This document shows positions 35,005 through 45,727 of a DNA stretch of 64,000 nucleotides, one piece after another. Position 1 is the first letter of the stretch, and each line of letters begins with the position of its first letter. A program made the position numbers and the translations under genes. Source of the stretch: an uncultured Pelagibacteraceae bacterium. GTDB lineage: Bacteria > Pseudomonadota > Alphaproteobacteria > Pelagibacterales > Pelagibacteraceae. The stretch is taken from the NCBI GenBank assembly GCA_902521075.1, contig CABYQM010000003.1, positions 62,001 through 126,000 on the forward strand. The letters are read 5' to 3'. The notes below the pieces were generated by a model, which saw nothing but the letters and a program-made list of their open reading frames with translations, searched no databases and was not told the origin of the DNA.

Positions 35005-36307
35005 TAACTTTTAATCCACCTAAACTAGACTTATCAAATTTAAGATCTCCCCCATGTGATTTTATGACATCTGACGATATAGCTAAGCCAAGACCAACAC
35101 TTGATTTTGTTTCTGATCTACTTTTGTCAATTTTATAAAATGGCTTCAAAACATTTTGATGTTCTTTCAATGGTATTCCTGGACCATCATCCTCTATTGA
35201 AATACTAATAGTTGATCTTCCTTTTTTTAGATACAATTCAACATTGTCAGCAAATTTTAGAGAATTATCTATAAGGTTATTAATACACCTACTAATTAAA
35301 TTCTTTCTTCCATCAAAATAAATCCTCTCTTTTAAGAAATATTTTATATTTGGTTTCTCATATTTTTTACAAATATCTTCAAGAAGAACAGAAATATCAA
35401 ACGTTTCAGTCTTATCTTTTGCCCCTGATCTTGCGAATTGAAGATATTCATTTAACATTTTTTCCATTTCATCAACATCTCTTGAGAGTTTTTCAGCAAC
35501 ACTCTTATCTTTAATCATTGCTATTTGAAGTTTTATCCTTGTCAAAGGAGTTCTTAAATCGTGGCTGATACCGGATAGCATCTCTGATCTTTGGTTAAGA
35601 TGTCTAATTATTCTTTTTCTCATTTTGTCAAACTCTAAACCAGCTTTTCGGATTTCGAGTGCTCCAGAAGGTCTAAATTCGTCAATATCTTCTCCTCGAC
35701 CGAATCTTTCAGATGCCTCTGCAAGTTTAGTTATGGGTCTAGTTTGATTCTTCAAAAAAATTATTGCTACAGCTATCATTAACAATGCTGGCAATGTTAT
35801 CCAAAGACCAAATAGTCTAGCCGAACTCGTAGTTAGTCTATCCCTTGGAATATAAAATTGAAAATATCCTTTTGAATATCCTATTTTTAAATCAACAACT
35901 TCTTTGAAGTTTGTTGTATCAAACCAATAGGTTAAATTTTTTTTCTTTAATTCTCTTCTTAGTGATCGATCCACTGGACTGAACCATCTTTCTGGTATTT
36001 TATTTGGCAAGATTTTATCTTTTTCATACTTAATGTTAAAACCCAAATGTTCTTTGAATAAAATTATTATAAAATCTTTGTTGGTTTCATCGTTATCATA
36101 GGCGTCTACAAAAGTTTTGACTTCAGAAACTAATGCTCTTGTCATTCCAGAATTAGTTTTGATCCATAGACTATCAAAAAAAACTAACGAAATAGTGATT
36201 TGCATAACAACTATTGGAACAGCAACTATGAGTAGACCTCTATAAAAAAGTCTTTTAGGTAAAATATTTTTTATATATCTACTCAATCCATAAAACATAA
36301 CCTTCAC
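34985..36307 (-). CDS. Two-component sensor histidine kinase (EnvZ-like)
   Basis: This 440-residue membrane kinase pairs with the upstream OmpR-type regulator. Two membrane helices (about residues 22-46 and 165-186) flank a periplasmic sensor domain of about 120 residues. A HAMP linker follows, then the phospho-acceptor SGISHDLRTPLTRIKLQIAM (about residues 244-263) and an ATPase domain with NLIDNSLKFA, DDGPGIP and GLGLAIS. Architecture and pairing match EnvZ. The signal it senses is unknown. It overlaps the regulator gene by 29 bases. Confidence 0.88.
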   Translation of the reverse strand: MKVMFYGLSRYIKNILPKRLFYRGLLIVAVPIVVMQITISLVFFDSLWIKTNSGMTRALVSEVKTFVDAYDNDETNKDFIIILFKEHLGFNIKYEKDKILPNKIPERWFSPVDRSLRRELKKKNLTYWFDTTNFKEVVDLKIGYSKGYFQFYIPRDRLTTSSARLFGLWITLPALLMIAVAIIFLKNQTRPITKLAEASERFGRGEDIDEFRPSGALEIRKAGLEFDKMRKRIIRHLNQRSEMLSGISHDLRTPLTRIKLQIAMIKDKSVAEKLSRDVDEMEKMLNEYLQFARSGAKDKTETFDISVLLEDICKKYEKPNIKYFLKERIYFDGRKNLISRCINNLIDNSLKFADNVELYLKKGRSTISISIEDDGPGIPLKEHQNVLKPFYKIDKSRSETKSSVGLGLAISSDVIKSHGGDLKFDKSSLGGLKVIISLPV

Positions 36308-36956
36308 CTCTTATTGTTTGTAAGTAATTTGGGCTTTTAGGGTTTTCTTCAATTTTCTTCCTAAGTCTTGTAATGATTACGTCAACTGATCTTTCTTTAT
36401 CAATTTTTATAAGATTTCCAATCTCTTCTCTTTTAAAAATTTTTCCAGGAGAGTTAACCATTTTATCCAAAATAATTTTTTCTGTATTATTGATTTTTAT
36501 TGATTTATCATTTTTCAAAATAAATTGTTTGTTAAGATCTATTTCAATTTTACCAAATTTAAATTTTCTCTTTGTATTTCTATATTTTGTTTTATTTAAG
36601 ATATTATTAATTCTAAGTATTAATTCTTTAGGCTCAAAAGGTTTTGGAAGGTAATCGTCTGCACCAATATCTAAACCCTCTATTCTTTCCGATGCTTCAC
36701 CTTTCGCTGTTAAAAGAATTATTGGGGTTGAAATTTTGTCTTTATTTTCTTTTGTAAATTCTAAACCACTTTTGCCTGGCATCATTATATCAAGCACTAT
36801 TAAATCAAATTTTATAACTTTAACTTTTTCAAGAGCATCTTCGGCGCTATTTGAGCTAGTTACTAGATAATTATTTTGAGAAAGATATTCTTTTACTAAT
36901 TCTCTTATACCATCATCATCATCTACAACTAAAATATGTGCTTTAAATTTTTCCAT
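36279..36956 (-). CDS. OmpR-family response regulator
   Basis: This 225-residue regulator has a receiver domain with acidic pocket VVDDDDG, phospho-acceptor Asp in LIVLDIMMPGKSGLEF (about residue 56), and conserved Thr/Lys in LLTAKGE and DYLPKPFEPKEL. A winged-helix DNA-binding domain ends in SVDVIITRLRKKIEENPKSP and IRGEGYVL. It sits between a MarR-type regulator (14-base overlap) and the sensor kinase. The MarR-OmpR order recalls petP-petR of Rhodobacter. Confidence 0.9.
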   Translation of the reverse strand: MEKFKAHILVVDDDDGIRELVKEYLSQNNYLVTSSNSAEDALEKVKVIKFDLIVLDIMMPGKSGLEFTKENKDKISTPIILLTAKGEASERIEGLDIGADDYLPKPFEPKELILRINNILNKTKYRNTKRKFKFGKIEIDLNKQFILKNDKSIKINNTEKIILDKMVNSPGKIFKREEIGNLIKIDKERSVDVIITRLRKKIEENPKSPNYLQTIRGEGYVLWIE

Positions 36957-37386
36957 TAATTATTTTTTTTAAAACATTGTCAAAACTGACAACCTCATTT
37001 GCTTTTGATGCGGAGAATGCTTGATAAATTCTTTTCTTTTGAGCAGAGAAAATTTCGTTAAATAATTTCTCTCCCTCTTCTGTTAAGTAGACATGCTTTA
37101 TTCTTGTATCTACTTGGTCTTTTTCATATTTTATAGCTTTTAGATTTATTAAATCTTTCAAAACTCTATTCAAACTTTGTTTTGTAACTTTCAACTTTCT
37201 TAAGAGGTCTGATATTGTAATACCCTCATATAATGAAATTAAGTGAATAACCTTATTATGTGCGACACCTATGGAGTATTTATTCAATACATTTTTAGCA
37301 TCTGAGACTGTCTCTCTGTAGCCAAGAAATATTTTTTCAATATATTGTTTGAGATCTTCATCTTTTAAATATAAAAGTTTTTTCAT
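36943..37386 (-). CDS. MarR-family transcriptional regulator
   Basis: This 147-residue protein has the MarR winged helix: a recognition-helix region ITISDLLRKLKVTKQSLNRVLKDL (shown in part; about residues 58-80), followed by the wing with the DTRIKHVYLTEEGEKLF motif. It is divergent from ilvE across 59 bases and coupled to the OmpR regulator by overlap. The arrangement resembles PetP (MarR) with PetR (OmpR) in Rhodobacter capsulatus. No ligand is evident. Confidence 0.85.
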   Translation of the reverse strand: MKKLLYLKDEDLKQYIEKIFLGYRETVSDAKNVLNKYSIGVAHNKVIHLISLYEGITISDLLRKLKVTKQSLNRVLKDLINLKAIKYEKDQVDTRIKHVYLTEEGEKLFNEIFSAQKKRIYQAFSASKANEVVSFDNVLKKIINGKI

Positions 37387-37400
37387 ATTGGTAAGTTATA

Positions 37401-37429
37401 TTGACATATTATATATACAAATATATTTT
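37401..37429 (+). promoter_or_regulatory. ilvE: Probable ilvE promoter
   Basis: TTGACA at 37401-37406 is followed after 17 bases by TATTTT at 37424-37429, 17 bases before the ilvE ATG. The -35 is a perfect sigma-70 match and the -10 is moderate. A TTG...CAA imperfect dyad lies across the same stretch, which could be bound by the divergent MarR regulator. Confidence 0.45.
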
Positions 37430-37445
37430 TTTATAAAATTAAATA

Positions 37446-38327
37446 ATGATACCTTTCGATAAACGATCAGGAAAAATTTGGTACAATAATGAGCTTGTTG
37501 AATGGCAAGATGCAAAATGCCATGTAATCAGTCATGGACTTCACTATGCAAGTTTAGTTTTTGAAGGTGAAAGAGTATACGACGGAGAAATATTTAAGCT
37601 AGAAGAGCATACAGATAGATTATTTTATTCTGCAAAAAGATTAGACATTAACATTCCTTATACAAAAGACGAAATAAATGAAGCCTCTAAAAAAATAGTA
37701 GCGGTTCAAAATATTCAAAATGGATATGTAAGACCATTTGCGTGGAGAGGAAGCGAGATGATGGGTGTGTCTGCACAGAAAACTTCGATTAATGTAGCAA
37801 TAGCAACATGGGAATGGCCTGCATATTTTGATCCAAAATTAAAAGCTGAAGGAATAAGATTAAATATTTCTAAATGGCGAAGACCAGCTCCAAATACTAT
37901 TCCTTGGGATGCAAAAGCAGCTGGATTGTATATGATTTGTACTCTTTCAAAACACGAAGCTGAACAACAAGGGTATTCTGAATCATTAATGTTAGATTTT
38001 GAAGGTAATGTTGCAGAAGGAACAAGTGCAAACATTTTTTTTAAAGATAAAAATAATGAATTACATACACCAACACCAGATTCCTTTTTAAATGGTATTA
38101 CAAGACAAGCTGTAATTGAATTAGCCAAATCAAAAAATATTAAAGTTCATGAAAGAAAAATTTCTCCAGATGAACTAGGTAATTTTCATGGATGTTTCTT
38201 AACTGGTACAGCAGCCGAAATAACACCTGTTGCAAGCATAGCAGATCATAAATACAAAATTTGTGATGTTATATTAGGATTATCAAAAAGCTTTGATCAG
38301 TTGGTTAGACAAAAAAAAGCTGCTTAA
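37446..38327 (+). CDS. ilvE: Branched-chain amino acid aminotransferase (class IV)
   Basis: IlvE transaminates the keto acids of leucine, isoleucine and valine with PLP. The 293-residue fold-type IV protein shows HGLHYASLVFEGERVYDG (about residues 31-48), the PLP lysine in IPWDAKAAGLYMICTLSKHEA, DFEGNVAEGTSANIFF and GCFLTGTAAEITPV. It ends convergent with pgsA, sharing 4 bases. A D-amino-acid transaminase of the same fold is the alternative, but the motifs fit IlvE better. Confidence 0.9.
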   Translation: MIPFDKRSGKIWYNNELVEWQDAKCHVISHGLHYASLVFEGERVYDGEIFKLEEHTDRLFYSAKRLDINIPYTKDEINEASKKIVAVQNIQNGYVRPFAWRGSEMMGVSAQKTSINVAIATWEWPAYFDPKLKAEGIRLNISKWRRPAPNTIPWDAKAAGLYMICTLSKHEAEQQGYSESLMLDFEGNVAEGTSANIFFKDKNNELHTPTPDSFLNGITRQAVIELAKSKNIKVHERKISPDELGNFHGCFLTGTAAEITPVASIADHKYKICDVILGLSKSFDQLVRQKKAA

Positions 38328-38908
38328 TCTTTATTATCTTCAGATATTGCATGGTCTATTCCTTTTCTAAGATAATCATATCCAGTATAAAGTGTTAAAA
38401 ACGCGGATAACCATAAAATAATTATGCCAATTGTTTGAGCATTATAATCTTGAAAATTTATTAATTTATTTCCCGTTTCCCCAGTCAGAAGTATTGCTAT
38501 CGAAAACATCTGCAAGAAAGTTTTAAGTTTTGCTAAATTAGATACAGGAAGCTTTATTTTTCCTATCGCTAGAAATTCTCTTAAACCTGAAATTAGTATT
38601 TCCCTTGTAAGAATTATAATAGCTGCAATAACTTCGTAATTTTTTATTGTTTGGTCCATAACTAATAAAATTAATGCAGTTGCAACAATAATCTTATCAG
38701 CTATTGGATCTAAAAGTTCTCCAAGTTTTGACTCCTCTTTAAACATCCTTGCCAAAAGGCCGTCTAAAAAATCTGTAAATGAGGCAATTAAAAAAAGAGC
38801 AAATGGTATTACGTCTCCATAAAACCCGGGAAGGTAGAACGTAAAAACAAATATGGGAACAATTATTATTCGTCCAATTGTTAAATAATTAGGTATTTTA
38901 AATTTCAT
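38324..38908 (-). CDS. pgsA: CDP-diacylglycerol-glycerol-3-phosphate 3-phosphatidyltransferase
   Basis: PgsA makes phosphatidylglycerophosphate, the first committed step to phosphatidylglycerol. The 194-residue integral membrane protein carries the CDP-alcohol phosphotransferase motif in [19 protein letters not shown], continuing into [10 protein letters not shown] (about residues 44-72, with its four aspartates). [13 protein letters not shown] at the N-terminus is family-typical. It overlaps uvrC by 4 bases; this uvrC-pgsA pair is common in alphaproteobacteria. Confidence 0.93.
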   Translation of the reverse strand: MKFKIPNYLTIGRIIIVPIFVFTFYLPGFYGDVIPFALFLIASFTDFLDGLLARMFKEESKLGELLDPIADKIIVATALILLVMDQTIKNYEVIAAIIILTREILISGLREFLAIGKIKLPVSNLAKLKTFLQMFSIAILLTGETGNKLINFQDYNAQTIGIIILWLSAFLTLYTGYDYLRKGIDHAISEDNKD

Positions 38909-40740
38909 TCGTGAAAGAAGTTATATATTTTTTTTGCAACTTTTTCCTCAACTCCATCGACTGATTTTATTTCATCTAAACTAGCCGATTCCACAGCTCT
39001 AGCTGAACCAAAATGATTTAATAATGCCCTTTTTCTAATAGATCCAATACCATCAATCTGATCTAATAATGACTTGCTTATACCTTTTTTTCTCTTTGCT
39101 CTATGAGCACTTATAGCAAATCGATGAGACTCATCTCTTAATCTTTGTAAAAAGAATAATGTTGGATCATTTTTCTCGAATTTGAACTCTTTTCCATTAT
39201 GAAAAAATGTTTCATTTCCACTGTTTCTCATTTTACCCTTGGCTATTGCTACAATCGGAATTTCATGTAAACCAAGCTCATTCATCGCTTCTCTTGCCAC
39301 TGAATATTGACCTTTCCCTCCATCAATTAAGACTAAATCAGGAAAAGTTAGATAGTTATCTTTCTCTTGAACTGCTCTTTTAAATCTTCTGTTAAGAACT
39401 TCTTTCATCATTCCATAATCATCTTGAGCATTTTTTTGAATTTTTATATTAAATTTTCTATACCTTTTTTTAACAAACCCTTCATCTCCATAAGTAATTA
39501 AAGCGCCCACACTATTTGTACCTTGAATATGGCTATTATCATAAACCTCAACTAAATTAATATTAGTTTCAAGATTGAATTTTTTTGATACTGCATCGAA
39601 AAGATCTCTATTATTCTGACTCTCATATAGTTTTCTATTCAAACTATCTTTTGCATTATTTATTGCTTGATTTATAACTTTTAGTTTTGTCCCTTTTTTC
39701 GCAACAGTAATTGTGATTTGCTTTCCTTCTTTTTGTGTAAGTGTTTTTTCAATTAATTCTTTTTCTTTAATTTCATTTGATAAAATTATTGAAGATGGTA
39801 CGCTTTTGTTTTCATAAAATTGAGAGACAAAAGAATTAATGATATCACTTAGATTTTCTTCTGGATCATGCTTTGGAAAAAAAGCTTGATTACCCCAATT
39901 TTGTTTTGACCTATAAAAAAAAACTTGAATACAAGTTTTTCCAGATTCTTTATATCCCGCGATAACATCTGCTTCGACTAAATTTGCTTCATTAATTCTT
40001 TGAGAAGATTGGATAATATTTAATGATTTAATTCGATCTCTTAATATTGCTGCTTTTTCAAAGTCTAAATCCTCACTAGCCTTTTCCATTTGATTAGATA
40101 AGCTTTTCTGAATTTTTCTAGATTTGCCTGACACAAACTCAATTGCATCATCAACAGTTTGTTTATAGTCACTCTCAGTTACGTAACCAACACAAGGTCC
40201 TGAGCACCTTTTAATTTGATAAAGTATGCAGGGTCTTTCTCTATTTTTGAAAACAGTATCATCACAAATTCTGAGATGAAATATTTTTTGGATCATTTTT
40301 ATAGTCCAATTTGCAGATCCAGCTGATGCAAATGGTCCAAAATAAAATCCTTCTTTGCCTTTTTTCCCTCTGTGCCTTTTGATTTGTGGCCATTTATCTT
40401 TGTCGCCTATAAAAATAAAAGGAAAGGATTTATCATCTCTTAGTAAAATATTAAATTTTGGTTTAAACTTTTTAATTAAATTTGCCTCTAAAAGTAAAGC
40501 CTCACTTTCATTTGAAGTAGTAGTAATTTCGAGTCTTTTTGTTTGAGAGAGCATTCTCTCAGTCCTAATGATATGACTTTTCTCTGATACATAACTTTTA
40601 AGTCTGTTTGGAAGGTTTTTTGCTTTACCCACATAAAGAATTTCTCCTTTTGAATTTAGCATCCTATAAACACCTGGCAACTTAGGAACCAAGGGCAATT
40701 CTTTTTTAATTACTTCTTTACCTATATCAGAGCTGATCAT
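38905..40740 (-). CDS. uvrC: UvrABC system protein C
   Basis: UvrC makes the two incisions in nucleotide excision repair. It has the GIY-YIG nuclease [21 protein letters not shown], a Cys-rich segment ([19 protein letters not shown]), a UVR motif ([18 protein letters not shown]), the RNase H-like nuclease ([29 protein letters not shown]) and C-terminal helix-hairpin-helix repeats. I prefer the start at 40740 (MISSDIGKE, 611 residues) because it overlaps folB by only 14 bases; an ATG at 40770 would add ten residues. UvrB is encoded two genes away. Confidence 0.94.
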   Translation of the reverse strand: MISSDIGKEVIKKELPLVPKLPGVYRMLNSKGEILYVGKAKNLPNRLKSYVSEKSHIIRTERMLSQTKRLEITTTSNESEALLLEANLIKKFKPKFNILLRDDKSFPFIFIGDKDKWPQIKRHRGKKGKEGFYFGPFASAGSANWTIKMIQKIFHLRICDDTVFKNRERPCILYQIKRCSGPCVGYVTESDYKQTVDDAIEFVSGKSRKIQKSLSNQMEKASEDLDFEKAAILRDRIKSLNIIQSSQRINEANLVEADVIAGYKESGKTCIQVFFYRSKQNWGNQAFFPKHDPEENLSDIINSFVSQFYENKSVPSSIILSNEIKEKELIEKTLTQKEGKQITITVAKKGTKLKVINQAINNAKDSLNRKLYESQNNRDLFDAVSKKFNLETNINLVEVYDNSHIQGTNSVGALITYGDEGFVKKRYRKFNIKIQKNAQDDYGMMKEVLNRRFKRAVQEKDNYLTFPDLVLIDGGKGQYSVAREAMNELGLHEIPIVAIAKGKMRNSGNETFFHNGKEFKFEKNDPTLFFLQRLRDESHRFAISAHRAKRKKGISKSLLDQIDGIGSIRKRALLNHFGSARAVESASLDEIKSVDGVEEKVAKKIYNFFHE

Positions 40741-41152
40741 GGCTTCTTTTTTTAGAAATTTGGATCCCAACTGAGCTGCAGTCCTTCATTATTTCTAATT
40801 TTTCGATTTGAAGAGTAATTTTATCTATTCTTTTATCTTTGAATAGCTCATCAAAAACATCTTCTGCCAATGTTTCAAGAAAATTGTAATGTTTGTTTTT
40901 TACTAGTTTTTTAATTAATTTTACTATTTTAGCATAATTCACTATCGATTTAATATCTTTATCATTCGATGGCTGTTTATCTTGATAATTTACTTCTAAA
41001 TTAAATTTTACTTTTTGAGGTTTTTCTTTTTCAAAATCAAAATAACCAAGTTTTAATCCCAGTATTAATTCTTTTATTAAAACTTTTTTTTCGTAATTAA
41101 ATAAGCTCTTTGTTTTATTTATTTTAACAATCTTTAAGTTATTCTTTTTCAT
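40727..41152 (-). CDS. folB: Dihydroneopterin aldolase family protein
   Basis: FolB cleaves dihydroneopterin to 6-hydroxymethyl-dihydropterin in folate synthesis. The 141-residue protein has the tunnelling fold: [24 protein letters not shown] with the substrate Glu, a central [29 protein letters not shown] with the second Glu, and a C-terminal [20 protein letters not shown] with the catalytic-type Lys. It is coupled by a 4-base overlap to a pteridine-reductase-like SDR gene, supporting a pterin role. Confidence 0.8.
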   Translation of the reverse strand: MKKNNLKIVKINKTKSLFNYEKKVLIKELILGLKLGYFDFEKEKPQKVKFNLEVNYQDKQPSNDKDIKSIVNYAKIVKLIKKLVKNKHYNFLETLAEDVFDELFKDKRIDKITLQIEKLEIMKDCSSVGIQISKKRSHDQL

Positions 41153-41904
41153 TCCTTACCACCCATTATATCTGGAGTTTGCCAGTTTAAGTTTTGGCCA
41201 CTATCAATTGCTAAAACTTGACCGGTAATAGATCTATTTTTAATAAAAAAGTCAACAGCATTGCAGATTTCTTCTACATTTGTCTGTCTTTTAAGAGGTG
41301 TTGCCATGTATTGTTTTTTAAAGTGCTTGTCAGACTGTCTTTTATTTTTAATAGTTGGACCCGGAGCAATTCCATTCACTCTTATATTCGGAGCAAGGCT
41401 CATGGCGCTAGTTTTGGTTAAAGTATAAAGACCAGATTTACTTAATGTATATGAAAAAAAATATGGAGTTAACTTGAATACTCTTTGATCAATTATATTA
41501 ATAATATTATTGTTTTTGCCTCTAGCATTTTTCGCAAAACCCTTTGATAATAAAGCTGGCGCTTTTAAATTAGCTTTTAAATGGCTTTCCCAACTTTTTG
41601 TTGTGAAATTTTCAAGTTTATCGTTCTCAAATAATGAAGCATTATTAATTAAACAATCAAAATACTTCAACTTTGATTTTGAAAATTTAAGCATTCTTTC
41701 TATTTCTTTTTCTTTAGTTAAATCTGCTTTTGCTAAATAAATTTTCGTACCACTTTTAATTAAATCTTTTTTAAGATTTTCTGCTTTGGACTTAGATTTG
41801 TTATAATGGATAACAATTTCAATATTAGGTCCAGATAATTTTTTAGCTATTGCAGCCCCCATTCGAGTTGCTGCTCCAGTAATTATTATCTTTCGTGCTT
41901 CCAT
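41149..41904 (-). CDS. SDR reductase, FolM/pteridine-reductase-like
   Basis: This 251-residue short-chain dehydrogenase has the NAD(P)-binding [18 protein letters not shown] and an NNAS motif (LINNASLF). The active-site segment [17 protein letters not shown] places Asp where most SDRs have Ser, before YTLSKSG (YxxxK). That Asp is typical of pteridine reductases (PTR1, FolM). With folB immediately downstream, reduction of dihydropterin/dihydrofolate is likely. It could partly replace a DHFR, whose gene is not in the window. It overlaps the end of uvrB by 19 bases. Confidence 0.78.
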   Translation of the reverse strand: MEARKIIITGAATRMGAAIAKKLSGPNIEIVIHYNKSKSKAENLKKDLIKSGTKIYLAKADLTKEKEIERMLKFSKSKLKYFDCLINNASLFENDKLENFTTKSWESHLKANLKAPALLSKGFAKNARGKNNNIINIIDQRVFKLTPYFFSYTLSKSGLYTLTKTSAMSLAPNIRVNGIAPGPTIKNKRQSDKHFKKQYMATPLKRQTNVEEICNAVDFFIKNRSITGQVLAIDSGQNLNWQTPDIMGGKE

Positions 41905-44060
41905 TTTTTATCTCTTTTTTTTGTAACTCTTGTTCCTGGCATACCTAATGTAGATCTACCTTTAGGATAAATTTTATTTTTAACATCGTACTGTCTAATT
42001 TTGGGGTTTAAAGTAATTTCTAATTCAGTACTTTGAAGTTTTCTCATCTCATCTCTAATTTTAGCAGCTTCCTCAAATTCCAAATTAGATGCAGCCTCTT
42101 TCATCTTTTTGTCTAATCCTTTTAAATGTTTTTTAAGGTTACCGCCAATATTGGAACCTTCGCTTATTTTGACGTAATCTTTCTCGTAAACACTTTCTAA
42201 AATATCACTTATTTCTTTTTTTACAGATTTAGCGTCGATTTTATTTTTCTTATTGTACTCTAATTGAATCTTTCTTCTTCTCTCAGTTTCTTTAATTGCT
42301 TTCTTTATACTTTTTGTTTCCTTATCGGCATAAAGAATAACTTTTCCATCTACGTTTCTTGCGGCTCTTCCTATTGTTTGAATCAGTGAAGTTTCTGATC
42401 GCAAAAATCCTTCCTTATCAGCATCTAGTATTCCAACTAATGCACATTCTGGAATATCTAAACCTTCTCTTAATAAATTTATTCCAACTAGAACATCAAA
42501 TACACCCATTCTGAGATCTCTCATAATCTCTATTCTCTCAAGTGTATCTATATCAGAATGAAGGTATCTTACTTTTATCCCATTTTCATGAAGATACTCA
42601 GTTAAATCCTCTGCCATTTTTTTTGTAAGTGTTGTAACCAAAACTCTATAATTATTTTCAACTACTTTTTTACATTCGTGCATAAGATCATCTACTTGAT
42701 TTTTAGCTGGTCTAATCTCAACTGGTGGATCAATTAAGCCTGTAGGCCTTATGACTTGATCAATAAACTTACCTTTAGTCTGTTCCAATTCCCACGGGCC
42801 AGGAGTTGCTGAAACAAATACAGTTTGTGTTCTCATCAAATCCCACTCTTCAAATTTTAAAGGTCTGTTATCCATACAAGAAGGCAATCTAAAACCATAC
42901 TCAGCCAACGTGCTTTTTCGAGATCTATCTCCCTTAAACATCCCATTAAGTTGGGGAACTGTAACATGAGACTCATCTACAAAAACTAATGTGTTATCAG
43001 GAAAATATTCAAAAAGAGTAGGTGGTGGCTCTCCTGGTTTTCTACCAGATAAAAATCTTGAATAATTTTCAATTCCCGCACAAGATCCAGTTGCCTCAAT
43101 CATTTCTAAATCAAATTTAGTTCTCTCCTCTAATCGTTGCGCCTCTAATAATTTGTTTTCTGCTTTGTGTTTTTTTAAAGTTTCCTCTAATTCTTTTCTT
43201 ATTTTTATAATTGCTTGCTCTACAGTTGGTTTGGGAGTGATGTAATGAGAATTAGCATAAACTTTTACTAGACTAAGATCTCTAACCTGATCACCTGTCA
43301 AAGGATCAAATTCCTCAATCTTCTCAAGTTTATCACCAAATAAACTTAGTCTCCATGCTCTATCCTCTAGATGAGATGGAAATATTTCTAAATATTCTCC
43401 CCTTGCCCTAAATGTTCCTCTAAAAAAATTTTGATCATTTCTCTTGTACTGAAGGGCAACAAGAGATTTTATTATTTGTTCTCTATTATATTCATAGTTT
43501 TTCTGAAGAGTTAAAGTCATTTTGCTGTAAGCTTCAACTGATCCCAAACCATAAATACAAGAAACACTTGCGACTATCAAAACATCGTCTCTTTCAAGAA
43601 GAGATCTTGTTGCTGAGTGTCTCATTCTATCAATTTGTTCGTTTATTGATGCTTCTTTTTCGATGTATGTGTCTGATCTTGGTACGTAAGCTTCTGGAGT
43701 GTAATAATCATAGTAAGATACAAAATACTCAACAGCATTATCAGGAAAAAAAGTTTTCATCTCACCGTAAAGTTGAGCTGCTAAAGTTTTATTTGGTGCC
43801 AATATTAACGCTGGTCTATTCGTAGCTTCTATAACTTTTGCCATTGTAAAAGTTTTTCCAGATCCAGTTACTCCCAATAATACTTGATTAAACTCATTTT
43901 TTTTAGCTCCTTGGACAAGCCTTTTAATTGCATCTGGCTGGTCACCAGCTGGGGTAAAATCTGACTTTATTTTGAATTTTTTTCCACCTTCAAGTTTTCC
44001 ACCGATTTTTGGGTTTTTACTCTGAATGTCTGTAATTAGGTCTTGATATGTATTCTCCAT
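41886..44060 (-). CDS. uvrB: UvrABC system protein B
   Basis: UvrB is the damage-verifying helicase-like subunit of nucleotide excision repair. The 724-residue protein has Walker [15 protein letters not shown] (about residues 61-74), the beta-hairpin region [18 protein letters not shown], a DEAD-like VFVDESHVT, helicase motifs [19 protein letters not shown] and QTIGRAARN, and a C-terminal UVR motif ([17 protein letters not shown]) that contacts UvrC. A lysine-rich tail follows. It is divergent from an aspartate aminotransferase gene over 36 bases. Confidence 0.96.
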   Translation of the reverse strand: MENTYQDLITDIQSKNPKIGGKLEGGKKFKIKSDFTPAGDQPDAIKRLVQGAKKNEFNQVLLGVTGSGKTFTMAKVIEATNRPALILAPNKTLAAQLYGEMKTFFPDNAVEYFVSYYDYYTPEAYVPRSDTYIEKEASINEQIDRMRHSATRSLLERDDVLIVASVSCIYGLGSVEAYSKMTLTLQKNYEYNREQIIKSLVALQYKRNDQNFFRGTFRARGEYLEIFPSHLEDRAWRLSLFGDKLEKIEEFDPLTGDQVRDLSLVKVYANSHYITPKPTVEQAIIKIRKELEETLKKHKAENKLLEAQRLEERTKFDLEMIEATGSCAGIENYSRFLSGRKPGEPPPTLFEYFPDNTLVFVDESHVTVPQLNGMFKGDRSRKSTLAEYGFRLPSCMDNRPLKFEEWDLMRTQTVFVSATPGPWELEQTKGKFIDQVIRPTGLIDPPVEIRPAKNQVDDLMHECKKVVENNYRVLVTTLTKKMAEDLTEYLHENGIKVRYLHSDIDTLERIEIMRDLRMGVFDVLVGINLLREGLDIPECALVGILDADKEGFLRSETSLIQTIGRAARNVDGKVILYADKETKSIKKAIKETERRRKIQLEYNKKNKIDAKSVKKEISDILESVYEKDYVKISEGSNIGGNLKKHLKGLDKKMKEAASNLEFEEAAKIRDEMRKLQSTELEITLNPKIRQYDVKNKIYPKGRSTLGMPGTRVTKKRDKKWKHER

Positions 44061-44096
44061 ATATTAAACAACGTAATTGAATAATTTCATAATTCA

Positions 44097-45284
44097 ATGA
44101 GCATAATATCTAATAATTTAAAAAGAATTAAACCATCCCCAACTATTGCAGTTACTCAAAAGGCAAGAGAATTAAGAGCTGAAGGAAAAGATGTAGTTGG
44201 ACTTGGGGCAGGGGAACCAGATTTTGATACTCCTATCAATGTTAAAAATGCAGCTATTAAAGCAATAAGAGACGGAGATACAAAGTACACAGCAGTTGAT
44301 GGAACTCCAGCATTAAAAAAAGCAATTTTAAAAAAGTTTAAAAGAGAAAATAAACTAAATTATAAACTAGATGAAATAACAGTTGGAACTGGAGGGAAGC
44401 AAGTTCTCTATAACACTTTTATGGCAACTTTAAATAAAGGAGATGAAGTTATTATTCCAGCTCCATTCTGGGTTTCATATCCAGATATGGTTCTCTTGGC
44501 AGGAGGAAAACCAAAAATAGTAAAATGTGATGAAAAAGATGGATTTAAAATTACACCTGCAAAATTAAAAACTGCAATTACAAAAAGAACGAAATGGATA
44601 ATCCTTAACTCACCATCTAATCCAACTGGATCTGGATACAGCAAATCAGAAATTCAAAAATTAGCAAAGGTTTTAATAAAAAACAAAAAAGTTCACATTT
44701 TGAGCGATGATATTTATGAGCATGTTAAATATGATAATTTTAAATTTTTTACTATTGCACAAATTTCAAAATTAAAATCTCGAACATTAACAATGAATGG
44801 GGTGAGTAAGTCATATGCAATGACTGGGTGGAGAATTGGTTATGCAGCTGGACCAAAAGAAATAATTTCTGCAATTAGAAAAATTCAGTCTCAGTCTACT
44901 TCGAATCCATCATCAATTAGTCAAGCAGCAGCTGTTGAAGCTTTAAATGGAAAACAAGACTTTATTAAGAAAAGAGCAAAATCATTTAAAGAAAGAAGAG
45001 ATTTTGTTGTAAAAAGTTTAAATAATATTGATGGTATTAGCTGCTTGAAACCTAATGGTGCATTTTACGTATTTCCGAATTGTAAAAAACTTTTAAATAA
45101 AAGAACTAAACTTAAAAAAGATACTGATTTTGTCCAAAAGCTTTTAGAAAAACAAAATGTTGCCGCTGTTCAGGGTTCAGCATTTGGTTTAGATGGATAT
45201 TTTAGAATTTCATATGCAACTTCAATGGCAAAACTTAAAATAGCAATGTCTAGAATTAAAAAGTTTTGTGAGGATTTAGGATAA
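44097..45284 (+). CDS. Aspartate aminotransferase, class I
   Basis: This 395-residue fold-type I PLP enzyme resembles the AatA/AspC family of alphaproteobacteria. It shows VVGLGAGEPDFDTP, GTGGKQVLYNTFMATLNKGDEV, NSPSNPTGSGYS and the PLP lysine in NGVSKSYAMTGWRIGYAAGP (about residues 236-255), and a C-terminal FRISYATS with the substrate Arg. It should interconvert aspartate/oxaloacetate and glutamate/2-oxoglutarate; some relatives also act on prephenate. It stands alone between divergent uvrB and convergent psiE-like genes. Confidence 0.9.
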   Translation: MSIISNNLKRIKPSPTIAVTQKARELRAEGKDVVGLGAGEPDFDTPINVKNAAIKAIRDGDTKYTAVDGTPALKKAILKKFKRENKLNYKLDEITVGTGGKQVLYNTFMATLNKGDEVIIPAPFWVSYPDMVLLAGGKPKIVKCDEKDGFKITPAKLKTAITKRTKWIILNSPSNPTGSGYSKSEIQKLAKVLIKNKKVHILSDDIYEHVKYDNFKFFTIAQISKLKSRTLTMNGVSKSYAMTGWRIGYAAGPKEIISAIRKIQSQSTSNPSSISQAAAVEALNGKQDFIKKRAKSFKERRDFVVKSLNNIDGISCLKPNGAFYVFPNCKKLLNKRTKLKKDTDFVQKLLEKQNVAAVQGSAFGLDGYFRISYATSMAKLKIAMSRIKKFCEDLG

Positions 45285-45286
45285 AC

Positions 45287-45661
45287 TTATTTTTTTTTAT
45301 TTAGTCCAATTAGAGAAGAATTTCTAAATCTTAAAATTACAATTGCTAAAGCAATTAAAACAATCGCACCAGCTTCATATAGTAATATCTCTGGATTTAG
45401 AGATTTTCCTTGTAAAATAATAAATCTAGCAAGTGCAGTTATGGCAATAAATAACGGCAGTGTAATTTGAATTGATTGGCTTTCCCAAAATACCCTAACC
45501 ATTGCAAGCACTTCAAGATATAGAAAAAGTAAAAGCAGATCTGCCAAAGTAACCCTTTGCACGAGTATCATCTGATACATCTCTTGCCCAAAAGCAATCA
45601 CTGTACTAACTAAAATGATTACTAATGCTACAAGCTGGATTTGCTTTACAATGTTTTCCAT
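45287..45661 (-). CDS. PsiE-like membrane protein
   Basis: This 124-residue protein has four hydrophobic segments: about residues 8-24, 37-58, 66-84 and 92-109. The second contains LADLLLLFLYLEVLAMVRVFWES and the third LPLFIAITALARFIILQ, which match the phosphate-starvation-inducible PsiE family (DUF family of unknown biochemical role). Nothing in the upstream 66-base gap looks like a pho box that I can identify. Function is unknown. Confidence 0.75.
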   Translation of the reverse strand: MENIVKQIQLVALVIILVSTVIAFGQEMYQMILVQRVTLADLLLLFLYLEVLAMVRVFWESQSIQITLPLFIAITALARFIILQGKSLNPEILLYEAGAIVLIALAIVILRFRNSSLIGLNKKK

Positions 45662-45727
45662 TTACATTCTTTTATAATTTAAAATAACTTTTTATTCTAT
45701 ACTGAAATAGCTTTTAAATTATTGATA

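Noticed and set aside
37715-38128. Open frame antisense to ilvE
   Set aside because: Complement of a well-conserved aminotransferase; low-complexity reading with no family features.
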